This document shows positions 1 to 12,800 of a DNA stretch of 64,000 bases, piece by piece. Source of the stretch: Antedon mediterranea (Eukaryota; Echinodermata; Crinoidea; Comatulida; Antedonidae); contig NC_092672.1 in NCBI RefSeq assembly GCF_964355755.1, positions 23,308,501-23,372,500 of the forward strand. The letters are read 5' to 3'. Each line of letters starts with the position of its first letter. Position 1 is the first letter of the stretch. The translations under genes and the position numbers were made by a program. A model generated the notes under the pieces. That model was given only the letters and a program-made list of their open reading frames with translations. It was not told the origin of the DNA and did not search any database.

Positions 1-776
1 ACATCGTACGCTAGCTATATACCTAGCCTGACGTTGTATAGTTGCTGCATTAATTGTCTTTCTATTTTTGCCAGACTCCGTTGATACAAATTGGGGAAAA
101 CCCGGTATTTTCGCTGAAAAGTTAGGAGTCTTCCATTTGTTTTGGCTTCACGATCGATCGAAAAGTGGGCGAATTACAGGTGAAAAACAAAAATATCAAT
201 CCGCGCGCAATGCATTTTGGGATTTATAGCGGGCCGCTATAATTATTAGAATCGATGTATTTTTCACATTTTTAACCGTTTAAAGACGAAAAAAGTTATC
301 GCAATAGAACCATATAGTATTATTTTTAAATTAAATATAGTTTGTGATCTTAAATTAGATCTAAAAAACGTAGGGAATGGGGCTTTAAACAACGGCATGC
401 TAAAAGAACACATTACAATTCATTAAAACCTGTAAGATAAAATGGAAACACAAATTATTTATAAATAATGAGATAAATATTTATATTTACTGTACTTAAA
501 AAATAGTTTAAAAAAATGTCAAACAGTATTATTAGAAATTCCAATATTCAAAATTAACTAAAAACATAATGAACGTTTTCATTAAAAATGTATCTAATGC
601 GCCATATACAAATTAGCGCGACCAAAATAATACGCGACCGATATCAAACGTAACTAATAGGATAAAAAGCGTATCTAGCGGCGCTCCATACAAAATACCG
701 GATCTTTATTTTATCGCGACCGATTTCAAACGCGATCGATTTCAAGCGCGACCGATTTCATCTGAAACCATTTACA
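1..776. other. AT-rich intergenic sequence, no gene seen
   Basis: No open frame of note. The stretch 195-388 is one copy of a dispersed repeat listed separately. At about 715-765 the 14-mer GCGACCGATTTCAA is repeated three times with small changes, suggesting the edge of an unidentified repetitive element. Confidence 0.5.
195..388 (+). repeat. Dispersed repeat, copy 1 of 2
   Basis: This block resembles bases 25312-25497 in the same orientation. Shared words include GGCCGC after the TTTATAG motif, TTATTAGAATCG, and GATCTAAAAAACGTAGGGA near the end. Similarity fades outside these limits. There is no coding potential and no recognised family; it is probably a non-autonomous mobile element. Confidence 0.6.
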
Positions 777-3700
777 AGATTCAAGATTCAAGATTCAAGA
801 AATTTTATTTGTCCATAAAATGGAAATTCACTTTGCTTGGTAGATTAAAACAACAGTATTGCAACAATTTAAAAACGTGCAGTATTATAACAGATTAAAA
901 ATAATAAGATAAAAAGTTAAAAATACTGTTAAAAATGTAAAACTATTAAAAATTGCATTAACGTCTTACATTAGAATTAAAAATATGAATGCTATTTACA
1001 ACGAAGGATTTTCTAGTTCTACAATGATTTGCTCTTGGAGGTCGTAGCCTAATGCCTGATCTATTTAAGTTATAACAGTAATGTAACGGATGAGTGGGGT
1101 CTTTCATAATATTGTTAACTTTTTTTAGAATACTCTTTTCATAGATAAATGAACAAGGCGTTAGATCAGCTTTAATAATACGTTGTGCAATTTTACGTGG
1201 TCTCTCAATATTTTTCTTATCATTTTCAGTAAAGTTACCATAAAAACATCCAATGCTAAAAGATAAAATACTTTGAATAATACTTTGATAAAATAGAATT
1301 AAAATAGTGTTATCAACTCTAATTTGCTTGAGTTTTCTGAGAAAGTAGAGCCTTTGAGATGCCTTCTTGGAAATCATGAGAGAGTTTGACTCCCATTTTA
1401 ATTTGTTGTCAATTATAGTACCTAAGTATTTGTATTGAGTTACTCTTTCAACCTCGGTTTCTTTAATAGTTATTACATTATGTTCAACTGCGGTTTTACG
1501 AAAATCTATTATCATCTCTTTGGTTTTAGTAATATTAAGTATTAAGTTCATATCTTCACACCAATTAACAAATCTTCCAACTTCATTAACAAATTCATTT
1601 ACATTATGCTTACTATCGCAAAGAAAACCACTAATTACAGTATCGTCAGCGTATTTTACAATATTGCAATCTTTACTTAAAATATTAAAACTACTAGAAT
1701 AAAAAGAGAACAAAATTGGAGAGATAACACATCCTTGAGGAGCTCCAACACTGGTAGATTCTTTGTTGGATAGGATACCATTGCACTTAACCATCTGCGG
1801 TCTATTAATCAAAAAACTATATATAACTTTGGCGAGCTGAGGTGAGACATTAAAACTTAATAATCTATCAATTAAAACATGTGGTAAAATAGTATTAAAA
1901 GCACTGGAGAAATCGAAAAATATAGACCGTACATAATTTCTTTTTGAATCAAGGTGATGATATGCATCATGGAGATAAGAATTAACAGCATCGTCAACCC
2001 CTCTATTTTTCTTGTATGCAAATTGATTCTTATCTGCATTACCAATATTTTCCTTAAGTCTAGAAACAATCAACCTTTCTAAGCATTTCATTAAATTTGA
2101 AGTAATTGCAATTGGTCTAAAATCTTTTGGTACACTAGGTTTATTAACTTTAGGCAATGGATTTATGATAGAAGTTTTCCATATGCGTGGAACAGTACCA
2201 TTTCTAAAAATAATATTAAAAATATGAGTAAAAATTGGACATAGTTGGATATTGCACACTTTTAAAATTCTGTTTGAAATCCCATCTGGTCCAGTTGCCT
2301 TATTGACTTTTACACGTGCAAATTCTCTTAAGACCTCGTCTTCATTAACAAGAACATTATTATTATCATCATAACCAATATTGTTATTATTATTATTATT
2401 ATTATATTCATTATCTTTAAGATTGTTAAGTTTCTCACTGGTAGCCAACATGTCTGTTTCATATTGACCATCATCAAATCTGCAGAAAAATTTGTTTAAG
2501 GAGTCCACAAACTTCTTGTCACATTCACCTACGTATTTTTTCGGTTTTTCTTTGTAGTCAGTGAGCATATACATTGCCTTCCAGGCTGAACGCGTGTCTT
2601 TATCCTTGAAATGTTTTTCCATTTTAGCTTTATATTTTTGTTTTGCTTTTAATATACTAGCATCAATCTCCTTCTGAATTCGCTTCGCTTCATCTTTCTT
2701 ACCGGCTGCATATTCTTTTTTCTTTTTAACTATGAGACATTTCGTTTCATGTAAAAACCATGGCTTGCAATTTGGATACATTTTTGTCTTCCTTTTAGGT
2801 ATAATGGTATCAGCACAATAGTTTATGTATGAACAAACAGCATTCACTTCAACATCGATAGAATTTTCGGATTCTGAGAAAACACCCCAGTCCGTAGATT
2901 CAAAACAACCCTTTAGCATATCAATTGCCTCAGTGCTCCAGATCTGCCTTTCTTTGACTACAGGCTTCTGTCTTTTTAAGATTGGCTTGTAGAGTGGTCT
3001 TAGAATCACGATGTCGTGGTCAGAGTTTCCCAATGGGGCACATGTTTTAGCATTATAAGCCTTGGGGATGTTTGAATAACACAGATCCAGAATTGCATTT
3101 CCTCGTGTTGGTTGCTGTACAAATTGTTTAAACGTAGGGAGAACAGTGTTCAGGTTACATTGGTTAAAATCTCCAAGAATGATTTTTACAGCGTCTGGGG
3201 AATGCGATTCAATATTATAGACCTGCTCAGCAATGTGTTCACACGCGATAGTATAATTTGCACCTGGGTGAATATATACTATAAAAATAAAAATTTGTGG
3301 AAATTCGCGCGGTAAGTAGAAAGGTCTGATCCCAACAGTAAGTACTTCATAGTCGGGTGTACAGGCTTTCGACCAAACCTTCCAGTTGTTACAAAATTGT
3401 TGGTTAATATAAAGACAGACTCCACCACCTGTAGTTTTACCTGAATTTATGGTTCTATCACTTCTCAGGAGTGTGAAATTTTCAAGCTCAATGGCTGAGT
3501 CAGCGATTTCGTCTTTGAGCCATGTCTCCGTAAAACATAGTAATGAAGCTTCTCTATATTCATGGAGAAATCGTATATTAGCTCGCAGTTCGTCCATTTT
3601 GTTCTGCAGTGATCTAACGTTATCAAAAGTAATGACAGGTAGAGGGTGTTTAATTCCTCTTCTCCTTAGACGTTGACGGATACCACCTTTTTTGCCCCTT

Positions 3701-3965
3701 TTACGTTTACGTTTTGTTAGGCAAGTATTTAAATCCAAGCCCACAAGGTCAAGTGGCTTAGAGTACACACGTCTATTCAGGCGATAGGCACATGTATACA
3801 CCCTTTTTGATAAGTAAGTAAGTAAGAAACAATACGTTATTAACAATATTGACGATTCTGGCGGCCGAAATGAACAATACATATTTTGTCTTTTTTGGCG
3901 TTTCATGATTTTGGGCGTTCCATAACCGGCGGCCGAAATGACTGGCGGCCGAAATGATCAGACAC
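777..3965 (-). mobile_element. Near-full-length non-LTR retrotransposon (L2/CR1/Rex1-like LINE)
   Basis: The element runs on the minus strand. Its 3' end lies at about 777-800, where an AATAAA-like word is followed by about three and a half copies of TTGAATC, a short microsatellite tail typical of CR1/L2-type LINEs. Its 5' end lies near 3965, where the motif GGCGGCCGAAATGA occurs three times (about 3859, 3928 and 3943). One long uninterrupted ORF fills most of it. No target-site duplication was identified. The intact frame suggests recent insertion. The clade name is an inference from the endonuclease and RT motifs and the tail, not from a tree. Confidence 0.85.
958..3906 (-). CDS. LINE ORF2: AP-endonuclease plus reverse transcriptase, 982 aa
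   Basis: This retrotransposon polyprotein nicks target DNA and reverse-transcribes its own RNA at the nick. Residues of about 90-310 form an exonuclease-endonuclease-phosphatase domain with FTETWL, LGDFNQCNL and the catalytic GNSDHDIV. A linker contains an asparagine run encoded by an ATT/AAT microsatellite (about 2383-2405). The RT domain follows, with ATGPDGIS, FDFSSAFNTI, GAPQGCVISP and the catalytic KYADDTVI. The C-terminal thumb region is present. The N-terminal 90 residues are basic and ill-defined, so the true start could lie downstream of the first ATG. No stop or frameshift interrupts the core motifs, so the protein could be active. Confidence 0.9.
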   Translation of the reverse strand: MKRQKRQNMYCSFRPPESSILLITYCFLLTYLSKRVYTCAYRLNRRVYSKPLDLVGLDLNTCLTKRKRKRGKKGGIRQRLRRRGIKHPLPVITFDNVRSLQNKMDELRANIRFLHEYREASLLCFTETWLKDEIADSAIELENFTLLRSDRTINSGKTTGGGVCLYINQQFCNNWKVWSKACTPDYEVLTVGIRPFYLPREFPQIFIFIVYIHPGANYTIACEHIAEQVYNIESHSPDAVKIILGDFNQCNLNTVLPTFKQFVQQPTRGNAILDLCYSNIPKAYNAKTCAPLGNSDHDIVILRPLYKPILKRQKPVVKERQIWSTEAIDMLKGCFESTDWGVFSESENSIDVEVNAVCSYINYCADTIIPKRKTKMYPNCKPWFLHETKCLIVKKKKEYAAGKKDEAKRIQKEIDASILKAKQKYKAKMEKHFKDKDTRSAWKAMYMLTDYKEKPKKYVGECDKKFVDSLNKFFCRFDDGQYETDMLATSEKLNNLKDNEYNNNNNNNNIGYDDNNNVLVNEDEVLREFARVKVNKATGPDGISNRILKVCNIQLCPIFTHIFNIIFRNGTVPRIWKTSIINPLPKVNKPSVPKDFRPIAITSNLMKCLERLIVSRLKENIGNADKNQFAYKKNRGVDDAVNSYLHDAYHHLDSKRNYVRSIFFDFSSAFNTILPHVLIDRLLSFNVSPQLAKVIYSFLINRPQMVKCNGILSNKESTSVGAPQGCVISPILFSFYSSSFNILSKDCNIVKYADDTVISGFLCDSKHNVNEFVNEVGRFVNWCEDMNLILNITKTKEMIIDFRKTAVEHNVITIKETEVERVTQYKYLGTIIDNKLKWESNSLMISKKASQRLYFLRKLKQIRVDNTILILFYQSIIQSILSFSIGCFYGNFTENDKKNIERPRKIAQRIIKADLTPCSFIYEKSILKKVNNIMKDPTHPLHYCYNLNRSGIRLRPPRANHCRTRKSFVVNSIHIFNSNVRR

Positions 3966-4985
3966 TAAGAAATGTTTTCAGCTGGCGAAATAAAGGTTAA
4001 ATTAATATTTAATTATTAGTATTACTATTATTATTTATATTAATGGTTCCTATCAATGTTTTATGTACGGACTCATATCGTCGCCGTTTTGATATGTACA
4101 GCTGGTTCTTTATAAAACCACTCTTTGCAGTTTAAAAATAAAAACAGAAAATAAAACATACATTGATTTCTGGCAATTTTCTGAATCTAAAATGGCCACA
4201 GTTCAATCGAAGTTTTCGCGAAAAAAGGAGCTGTTTTGAAAGGCATTTTTTATTGTGATAAAGGTAATATAACGGTGGCTAAATCACGGGAACATGTTAC
4301 ATAATGGCCCAAAATTGTATGATGTGAGTGCGAGAAAAAAATGAAGCAAGAAATCGAAGATATAACACTCAGTGTGGTGCGAAACTGCAGTAGCGCCGCC
4401 TAGCCTAGGCTAAATACTACTACGTACTAGCTAGGCCTAGCCTACTTATGTAGGGTGATGTAGGCCTAAGGCTATACTAGTACTAACTACTTTCTCTAGG
4501 CCTAGGCCTAAATACTAAATACTACTAACTAGGCCTAGTGTCTGTCTATAGGCCTACTTATGTAAGTTGATGTAGGCCTAAAGGCTATACTAGACAAAAA
4601 GGGTGCTAGAGTAATAGATAGGAGGAGGAACAGGTAAGGCTGGACCAGGCCTAGGCCTAGTACAAGTTAGGCTTATAGCTAGCTAGATACTGTTTAGGCA
4701 TAGCCTACTAGGATCATCATAATAGCAGTTTTCATACTGGAATTACGGAAAAAGGTTAAAGGTCTCAAGATGGTTTTAGGCCTGGGGTTAAACCATATAA
4801 TATTTATATTATAAATAAAGGAAGTGAATTCATTGGTTAGTGTTCATTAAATATCTTTGTATCAAAATTGATTAAATTCACAGCGTTAATGAATGGTGGC
4901 ACAGAATAGTTAGCTCTTGTTAAGAAAGCTAATTGTAATACTTTACTCTCTGTCCAAATTAGCTATTAAATCAAATCAACATCAC
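3966..4985. other. Intergenic region rich in TAGGCCTA words; probable 5' flank of the Roc-COR gene
   Basis: No coding exon was recognised. From about 4380 to 4700 the words TAGGCCTA, CTAGGCCT and GTAGGCCTA recur densely, a low-complexity pattern repeated elsewhere in the window (about 11.9-12.2 kb). The start of the downstream gene implies a promoter or 5' UTR exon somewhere here, but I could not locate one. Confidence 0.4.
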
Positions 4986-4992
4986 AGGCAGA

Positions 4993-5009
4993 ATGGCAAA
5001 GTATACCAG
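4993..5009 (+). CDS. Roc-COR gene exon 1 (start codon)
   Basis: An ATG follows a possible acceptor CACAG at 4986. Five codons (MAKYT) plus two bases precede the donor GTACAC. The leftover two bases match the phase needed by the next exon, which is the main reason to place the start here. A different upstream start exon cannot be excluded. Confidence 0.5.
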
Positions 5010-8000
5010 GTACACACACACTCACATTCCTATTTTTCTAAGGACACAATTACAACTCCTCCACTCCCAAAGACTTGTAATAAGACTTTGTTTATGTAGA
5101 GCATCTTGTGTATTTGTTTGTCTTGTGAACCTAGCTCTGAGGGTCCCTAATGATCAGCAATTGCTGGATGGATCACCCTCATTAAATATGGTTTTAAAAA
5201 AATATTAAAAACTGTAAATCAAGAAAAACAACATACAAAAGTAAGTCACAATGTGTAAATCATCATCATTTGTCAGCTTATTGATCATGTCATCTGATTA
5301 AAATTTACTATTAAAATTGTTGTTTGATTGTTGAAGTATTTGGCCCTTTAGTATTCTGGATATGTTGAGGGTTTAAAACAAGATTTTAATGCAACGTAAA
5401 AACAATGTAATTGCAGTATACCATCAAATTATTTTCTGTTTTATTATTAATGCAAACATTCTTTTATAATTATATAATGTCATTTTGTCAGGTTTAATCC
5501 ATTGCATATAATAACAGATGCAATGGTTAAAACAACGGTGTGTACACCAGATGCCAGTAACAAAGAAATGTTGAAAGAAACAACGCAGGATATTTGTAAG
5601 TATTCACTTTATATTCAGATACATGCTGCAACCAAAATAGATGATTTATTTATATTTTTTAATTTATTTTTTATAATTATTTAGGCAAATTGCCAAAGAT
5701 AACCATAGCGAATTAATTCACTATTCTTCTTAAAGGTAGCAATCATGTTCACAAGACAAACATACACAAGATGCTCTACATAAACAAAGTCTTATTACAA
5801 GTCTTTGGGAGTGGAGTTGTAATTTGTCATTAGAAAAAATCCTGGAATATGACAGGACTTGAACCCAGGACCCTTCAATTGGTAGCCAAGCATCATAACC
5901 ACCAAGCCACAACTCTACTCCAAATTTAAAATTCACCCTGACTCATGCACTGTCATGTCACAACTTCTTTTTAATTTTTTTTACCAAATAATTGTTGTTC
6001 TCATGTCATTGTAAATTAATTGAATAGACCTCTAGGTTTAATATTTGGGTGACAATTTGCGACTACGGTAGTTCTTGCACACACTTTGATATTTCATAAA
6101 TGCATGGAGAAAACCACTACCATATAAACATACAAGTTATTTAAATTCAATTTGAGGATAAATTAGTTTTTAAATTATTGCAACAACATCATAAAAATGG
6201 TTTCAAAGTTTCTATGCTTTTAAAAAACCAATGTAACTGTGTAAGAAATAAAATAATATATACAGGATTTTATTAACATTTTTTAATTTAAAAGCTTTAG
6301 ACATGTATCAGGATGCTGTCACTGATGTCACAGTTAAACAAATGTTGAAAAGTCCACGCCATACAAAAGGATACACACCAAGAGCAGGAGCATCAAAGCA
6401 GGAAACAAAATCTGGTAAAAAGATTTTAATGAAAGTTAATTCAAATTTACTTAAAATTTCTTTATTGTTATTGTAATCTGCAGTAAAATAAATTAAAAAG
6501 TATAAACATAAAAGGCACAAAATACCAATCAATATAAAATTGGTACAAAAGAGATTTTTTAAAATAAATTTAATATAAAAGTTTTGATAAAAGACTTTAT
6601 ACAGCATTTTGCTGTGATTACTGCTGTGACATTTGAATTCAGATAGAGAATATACAAAAGGTACACATATTATAATGATGATGGCAAATTGGATCAGGTT
6701 GGAATCGACAAAAAATGATTCATTACACTAACCTTTGTTCTTGCCAAGTTAATTTGATTATAAAGCATGATGATGAATGCTAATACATTATGCTATTTAT
6801 AACAAGATAGCATCTTTAATTATATCATTACATTTTTCAGACAGTAGACCTGAGAAAGAGAAAAACCCCACAGGAGCATCAACATCAAAACAGGATGCCA
6901 AATTTGCTGAAACATCAACAAGTTCAAATCCAATGCCAAGTCTACAAAAAGAGGGTAAATATTTAGTTTGATATGTGTTTGATTGTGCTGTTCATACATA
7001 TTAATGATATCAGAAATAAAGACTAAAGTGCTAAATATTGAAATGATTAAAGGAGCGGAAATTTAATGATAATCATCAGTGTCTGCTAATGAACATATAT
7101 TATCTTGCAAGTTACTTTGACAGTTAATACTAATATTTGTATATTGTATGACACTGCTGTGTAATCTATTCAACTTGCAGTACAATGTGGTTAAATAAAC
7201 TCATCACTAAACCATTGATTGGAAAGGATAAGGTTTAAAATACTTAAATATTGCATTGGAAATACTTTTTCTTTAAATAAAAAAGTTATAGTTGGTAATC
7301 ACAATTGAGACCTAATCCAAGTTGTTGTATGTGTTATATATTTTATCACAACAGAACCAGTGTATGAAGAAAAACCAGAAATTCCTAAAGGGTTCAGGAA
7401 CAAATTTGTAGGCAAACTTCGCTCTGCAAGAGAAGGTGGTGACTCTAAAGTGGATAGCAACAAGTTTGTTATGAATATCTGGGACTTTGGTGGTCAACCA
7501 ATTTACCATGTGATACAACAGGTAAATTTTATTGGTGTATTTAATTTTTATTAATAGAGATTAGTTTTGCCGTCAATATTCAATATACATGCCTTCTTCT
7601 GAGGTTCTGTTAGTTTCAGTGTATACTTTGTCTTTTGGCCTTGTTACAATATCAGCACTGAAATCAAAATGTTTGCTCACTTGATTTGAAGTTAAGAATC
7701 TATAATCTTCCTCCAAGGTATTACAAAAATGTGGATCTAATATAGTACAATATGTCAGTATCAGATATAAAATACAATTATTATTATTATTACAATATTA
7801 TAAATTATTTTATTCTTCATTTAATTGAATACAGTCAACTCAGTCTCTAGTCTCTAATTACCAGAAACCAAAACCAGACTTGAGGTCAAAAAAGATAAAA
7901 TACATTTGAAATATCAGAATTTCTGTAAACCCAGACATTATTATGCCAGCCAAAGGGTGTCCAGTTTTGAGAGACTTTAAGTAAAATAGTATTAATTGAT

Positions 8001-9790
8001 GTGTACCATAATGTAATATTAGCCTAGATGGATAACAAAGAGGGAGAGAGAGAGAGGAAGAATGGAATAAAACATTCATTATTTATTAAACCAATGATTA
8101 AGATTGTAAATGTTTCCAAGGTGAACATGCAGTTTGTGAGGAAAACAATAAGTATCAAATAATCAGTTATGCCAGTATACTGACACATGTGTATAAACAG
8201 TTTGTAATATTGACTATTATGATTATGTTTACTAGATATTCATGGTATCTTATGCTGTTGTATGTGTGGTATTCAACATGAAGGAAGGTCTTAATGCCCC
8301 AGCTAAAGTTCTGGATCCAACAACTGTAAGTAGATTTTACAAATTTCAAATGTTTATGTACATGTTATGTTATTCTTTACCTTAACACAAACTGTACAAA
8401 TAGCAGATGCCTGATATATGATTGTTGTCATTTTCACTTCCATGATAGTGTTGTTTTTCTATATAAATTTGTGCTGTTAATAATAATAGACAATTTTCCA
8501 CAATGTTTCAAACTAGAATTTTAAGAATTTAAAATGTAAATTTTGTTCATTTTTTTTTGTTTAGGGAGAAATGTATGAACATCGAATGACAAATCTTGAC
8601 TTCATTCTGTTTTGGATTCGTTCAGTTTTTGTAAATGTAAGAAAAGGACAAAATAGCAAGATAATGCTAATTGGTACACATTATGAGAGCCTTGGTAAAA
8701 CTGAACAAGAAAGACAACAAAGGGTACATATATCATCACATTTCCTTTTAAACAGTACAAAATTGTATATTGTCATTAATTCATTGGAAACAATATGTAG
8801 TTTCATCACTAACATTAGCAATCATGTATGATTGTTTTATACGTCATGTCATGAGCATACTACTGTACTGTGCTGGCTTATGATTAACTTAACTTAATTT
8901 TATTTGTCATTTGGATATAATAAAACAAATAAAAGGGTATACAAATATCTATGATTTAGCAAACATTTTGAATTTGTTTTCTTATATTGGTATAATTATA
9001 CAATCTATACTGGGTAAGTAAATACGTAACATAACTTAAATGAAACACTTTTTGCACTTTACAAAAGGGGTTGGGGTTGGCTAAGCACACTCTAAATCTT
9101 CCCCTGACATAAGTATAATTCCAATATGATGTTATTTATTTTAGGTAAAAGAAATAGAGAATATACTTTGGAAAGCCCTGGAAGGAAAACCATTTGAGGA
9201 CATGGTGTATCAAGGAGAGGTATTTACAATAGAAAACAGTGTCTCATTTGATAAGAGCGGTGCTTCTAAAATCATCCTCCAAATACAAGAATTAGTCCAG
9301 ATGATGATTCTTACTTTTCCTATCAAATGGCTGCAAGTAATGCAGGAAATACAGCTAAGAAAAAAGGAAAAGGAAAGAAAAGGGGAAAAACTACTGTATC
9401 TACCAACGTCTGAGGTTAGAAATATATTTTTCTTTCTTTCAGCTTGATCTCAATTATATATCTTTACAGTTTAGTCATGTAAAACAATAACCAGTTACAT
9501 TCGTTTAGACTAAATATTAGTTGAGGATAATACATAGTTGATTGTTTAAAACAACTATCATTATAACCATCTTTTAAAAGTGTATAGGAAACAAGTTGGC
9601 TTATTGTTGGTAGAAATTTTGCCCATGAGGGTATAATGTTAAACTTGCTTTATTTGTCAATGTTTATTGACTGTTTATGACGAATGTCATCGGTAACAGA
9701 ACGGTGTAATTTTAGTTTTTTTTATTTTTATTTTTTTTAAAATGTTATTTATTGTACATCCAACAGTGTAAACACCAATTACAGGATGAA

Positions 9791-9823
<33 letters not shown>

Positions 9824-12800
9824 AGAACTATATAACAATTAGAATCATATTAATAACATTAATAAAATAATTTAAAATTTAAAATTATTTAAAATTATCT
9901 AACCAACTTATGGTAGACAACATACCAAAATGCCATTGTAACATTGTTCAGAAATACAAAATGATTTAATAAGTTTCAAATTTCAATTCTAACCCTTTCA
10001 TGACAATGAAAAAAGATGTCCTTCTAGTAACTTTTAGTCTTATTTCCAATATGCTGTTTAACAAACACAGTAGCAAAAATTACAATGTTGGTTAAACTCC
10101 CAACTTTTAGAATTTAATTTTATTTAATTGTTATGTTTATTTGCTTTCTAGATAAATGATTTACTTGTTCGTTGTAAGATCACCAATAACAAAGTGCTTC
10201 TTGATTACTTACATGACATCGGCGAGATTCTGTTCTACCCAGATGACAAGATCCTCAAAGAAAAAATTGTTATAGATTTGATGGGAGTAGTTGACAAGTT
10301 TAAAACAATCATCACAGTTATTGATCCCAAGCTTCAGGTTAGTAATATTATGCACTATACTTTTGTGAATAATCTGACCTAAACATTGTGATAATGTTTT
10401 TATGTGATGAATTTAGCTTCAAAATGTAATGTCTACCACAAAGAGAAATTTTTGTCCTGGAGCCTAATATATATACTGTTTTTAAAATAGAATCAAATTT
10501 ATTCAAATTTACACCTTGTTTAATTTTACTACTGTATATTCTAATACATAAAAGCAAATATGCTTGTGCATTACAGTAGAACTCTATTAAAGAGGACACC
10601 ACATAATGTGGACCCAACAAAGTGGGATCCCTTTAATAGAGCTTAGTCGTAGAACCCCTATTAAAGAGGACACCACATAATGTGGACCCAACAAAGTGGG
10701 ATCCCTTTAATAGAGCTTAGTCGTAGTTAATAATAATGATAATAGCTTTATTGTTTCTCAAGAGATGTGCAATAACAAAAAATAAATAAATAAATCGTAT
10801 AATTGTTTATTTCGGGAGAAGATATCAACAAATTAGTAATTCTTAGGACTATGGTTTCTGTTTTACAAACGAATCTTTCTTTCCACCAATCGCTAGAATG
10901 CCTAATAGTTACAATTATGACATTTGACATAATCACCACCTGGTCTATCTTGTTCTGCTTATCTTCTCATCCGTATCTTGAATCTGAACTGAACTTGATT
11001 GTATCTCTTTTATATCCGAGGCACAGTCTGAATGAGATGTGCAACAAGTATATATAATAAACAAAAAATTAGACAGAAAAAACAAATTACAAAATATTTA
11101 CATGATAACCGCTCAAAAAGTTGAGATCTTCAACTATAAACCTTTATATAGAAAAACGCAAATGGTTGAAGTAAACTGAGAAAGATTAAAAACTAAGACA
11201 AATATAGGCCATAAGCAGTAAATCGTATTGTTCTATCTCATTCCAGTGTTAGGGGTCTAGAATTTCTTAACATATTTACAATGTTAATTTTATATAATAT
11301 TTTTTAACAACATATCAAAAGTTCTCCACAATCATGTGTGTCTATTTTGAGAAATTATCAATTGATTTTGGTACTCTATTTTGATATACATCGGGATGTA
11401 TCGGCGTGAGTGATTTGGTCCCGCAAAGAAAACATGTTCAAAATACTGAATACTGAAATGCTTTATTTGTCCATCATCATCATAAAATAACAACAGAAAT
11501 TCTTCTTGAAGATTGACAATTATTAGTAAAATAATAAATAGATATCCAATAAAATATATTATGTACACACACATAATTGCACAAAAAAAATATAAGTTAT
11601 GAAACACGGTGTAAAAATGACAAGGAAAATTATCCGCAACATCCAAAAATATGTATCACGTGATTGTATTTCACCAATCATAGTATGATTACAGATTAGG
11701 GAATCCCCATAACGCACGGAGTGCAGAAGTGTGTAAAAAATCAACACATGTATTCTTCGAGAGTCGAGGAAGTTCGGTTTATTTTGCTACTTAAACAAAC
11801 GTTGTAAACAGACATTTTTAGCGAAAGAAGTTGATATATGCTTGTATGAAAATTGTTTCCTGCTTAACATGGTGTATGATTATGGTTTGTTAGAAACACA
11901 GTTTAGAGAAAATAAGAGGCCAAAAGATAGCTAGCCTAGCGCCAACGTCCTATCTAGGCTCTAGCTTAGCTAAAGTAGGCTACTGACTTTCAATATACTT
12001 CCTAGCTAGATTAGGACTGAGAGGAGTAGCATCATAACGCTAATAATGCCGAATGTCTAATAACGGAAAAACCATACAAAACAGGTGAGAATAGGCCTAT
12101 ATAGATAAACTCTTTGTAATAGTGCTGAAATTGTTTAAAATATTTCTAGGCCTAGGCTAGTAGTATTATTACTATTTAGTGGACAAATGCAACAAAACCA
12201 GACTACATTTGGATGGCATGGTCTGAGTCCTTGGTATCTAGGGCCTATATATGTGTACCACACTATTTTTCAATTCAATTTGAATCAGCTTTTATTATTT
12301 CGCAACAAAAAAAAAGCTATACTTTTAGTATTAAAAAGTAGATGAACATATACGAAATATAACACAATTCAGCCTATTTTTTTTCTTAGAAATTAATACT
12401 TAAATTATGTAATTAATGGATAATTTATTACAGTTGTTTTTAACCATTATTTTTTATGGTTTTACTGATTCGTACTTTACTGTCATTATTTTTACTTCTT
12501 TGTACAGTGTATAACTGTGTATTGCTATATTTGATAAAATTTGGATATGTTGTAGAATAGACGTCACTAAATCCAAAAAGTATTTGCTCCATTTTTAGGT
12601 TCCTCAAAACAAAAACTTAAATATAAATAATATAACCACAATTAGAAACTCCAAAAAAAACGACAATTTAACTAATATCTTTTCTCTAACACATAAGTTT
12701 AACATGTTTAAAACTAAAAAACAAGTAAAAACTATATAATATAAATATAAATTATTTAAGAAATATCCAAATATGTAAATAATAAAAGAATTTACAAAGA

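Noticed and set aside
5820-5930. tRNA gene on the minus strand
   Set aside because: A and B boxes are present, but acceptor and anticodon stems do not pair; the same head recurs at 40.7 kb with a shared non-tRNA body, so it is a SINE.
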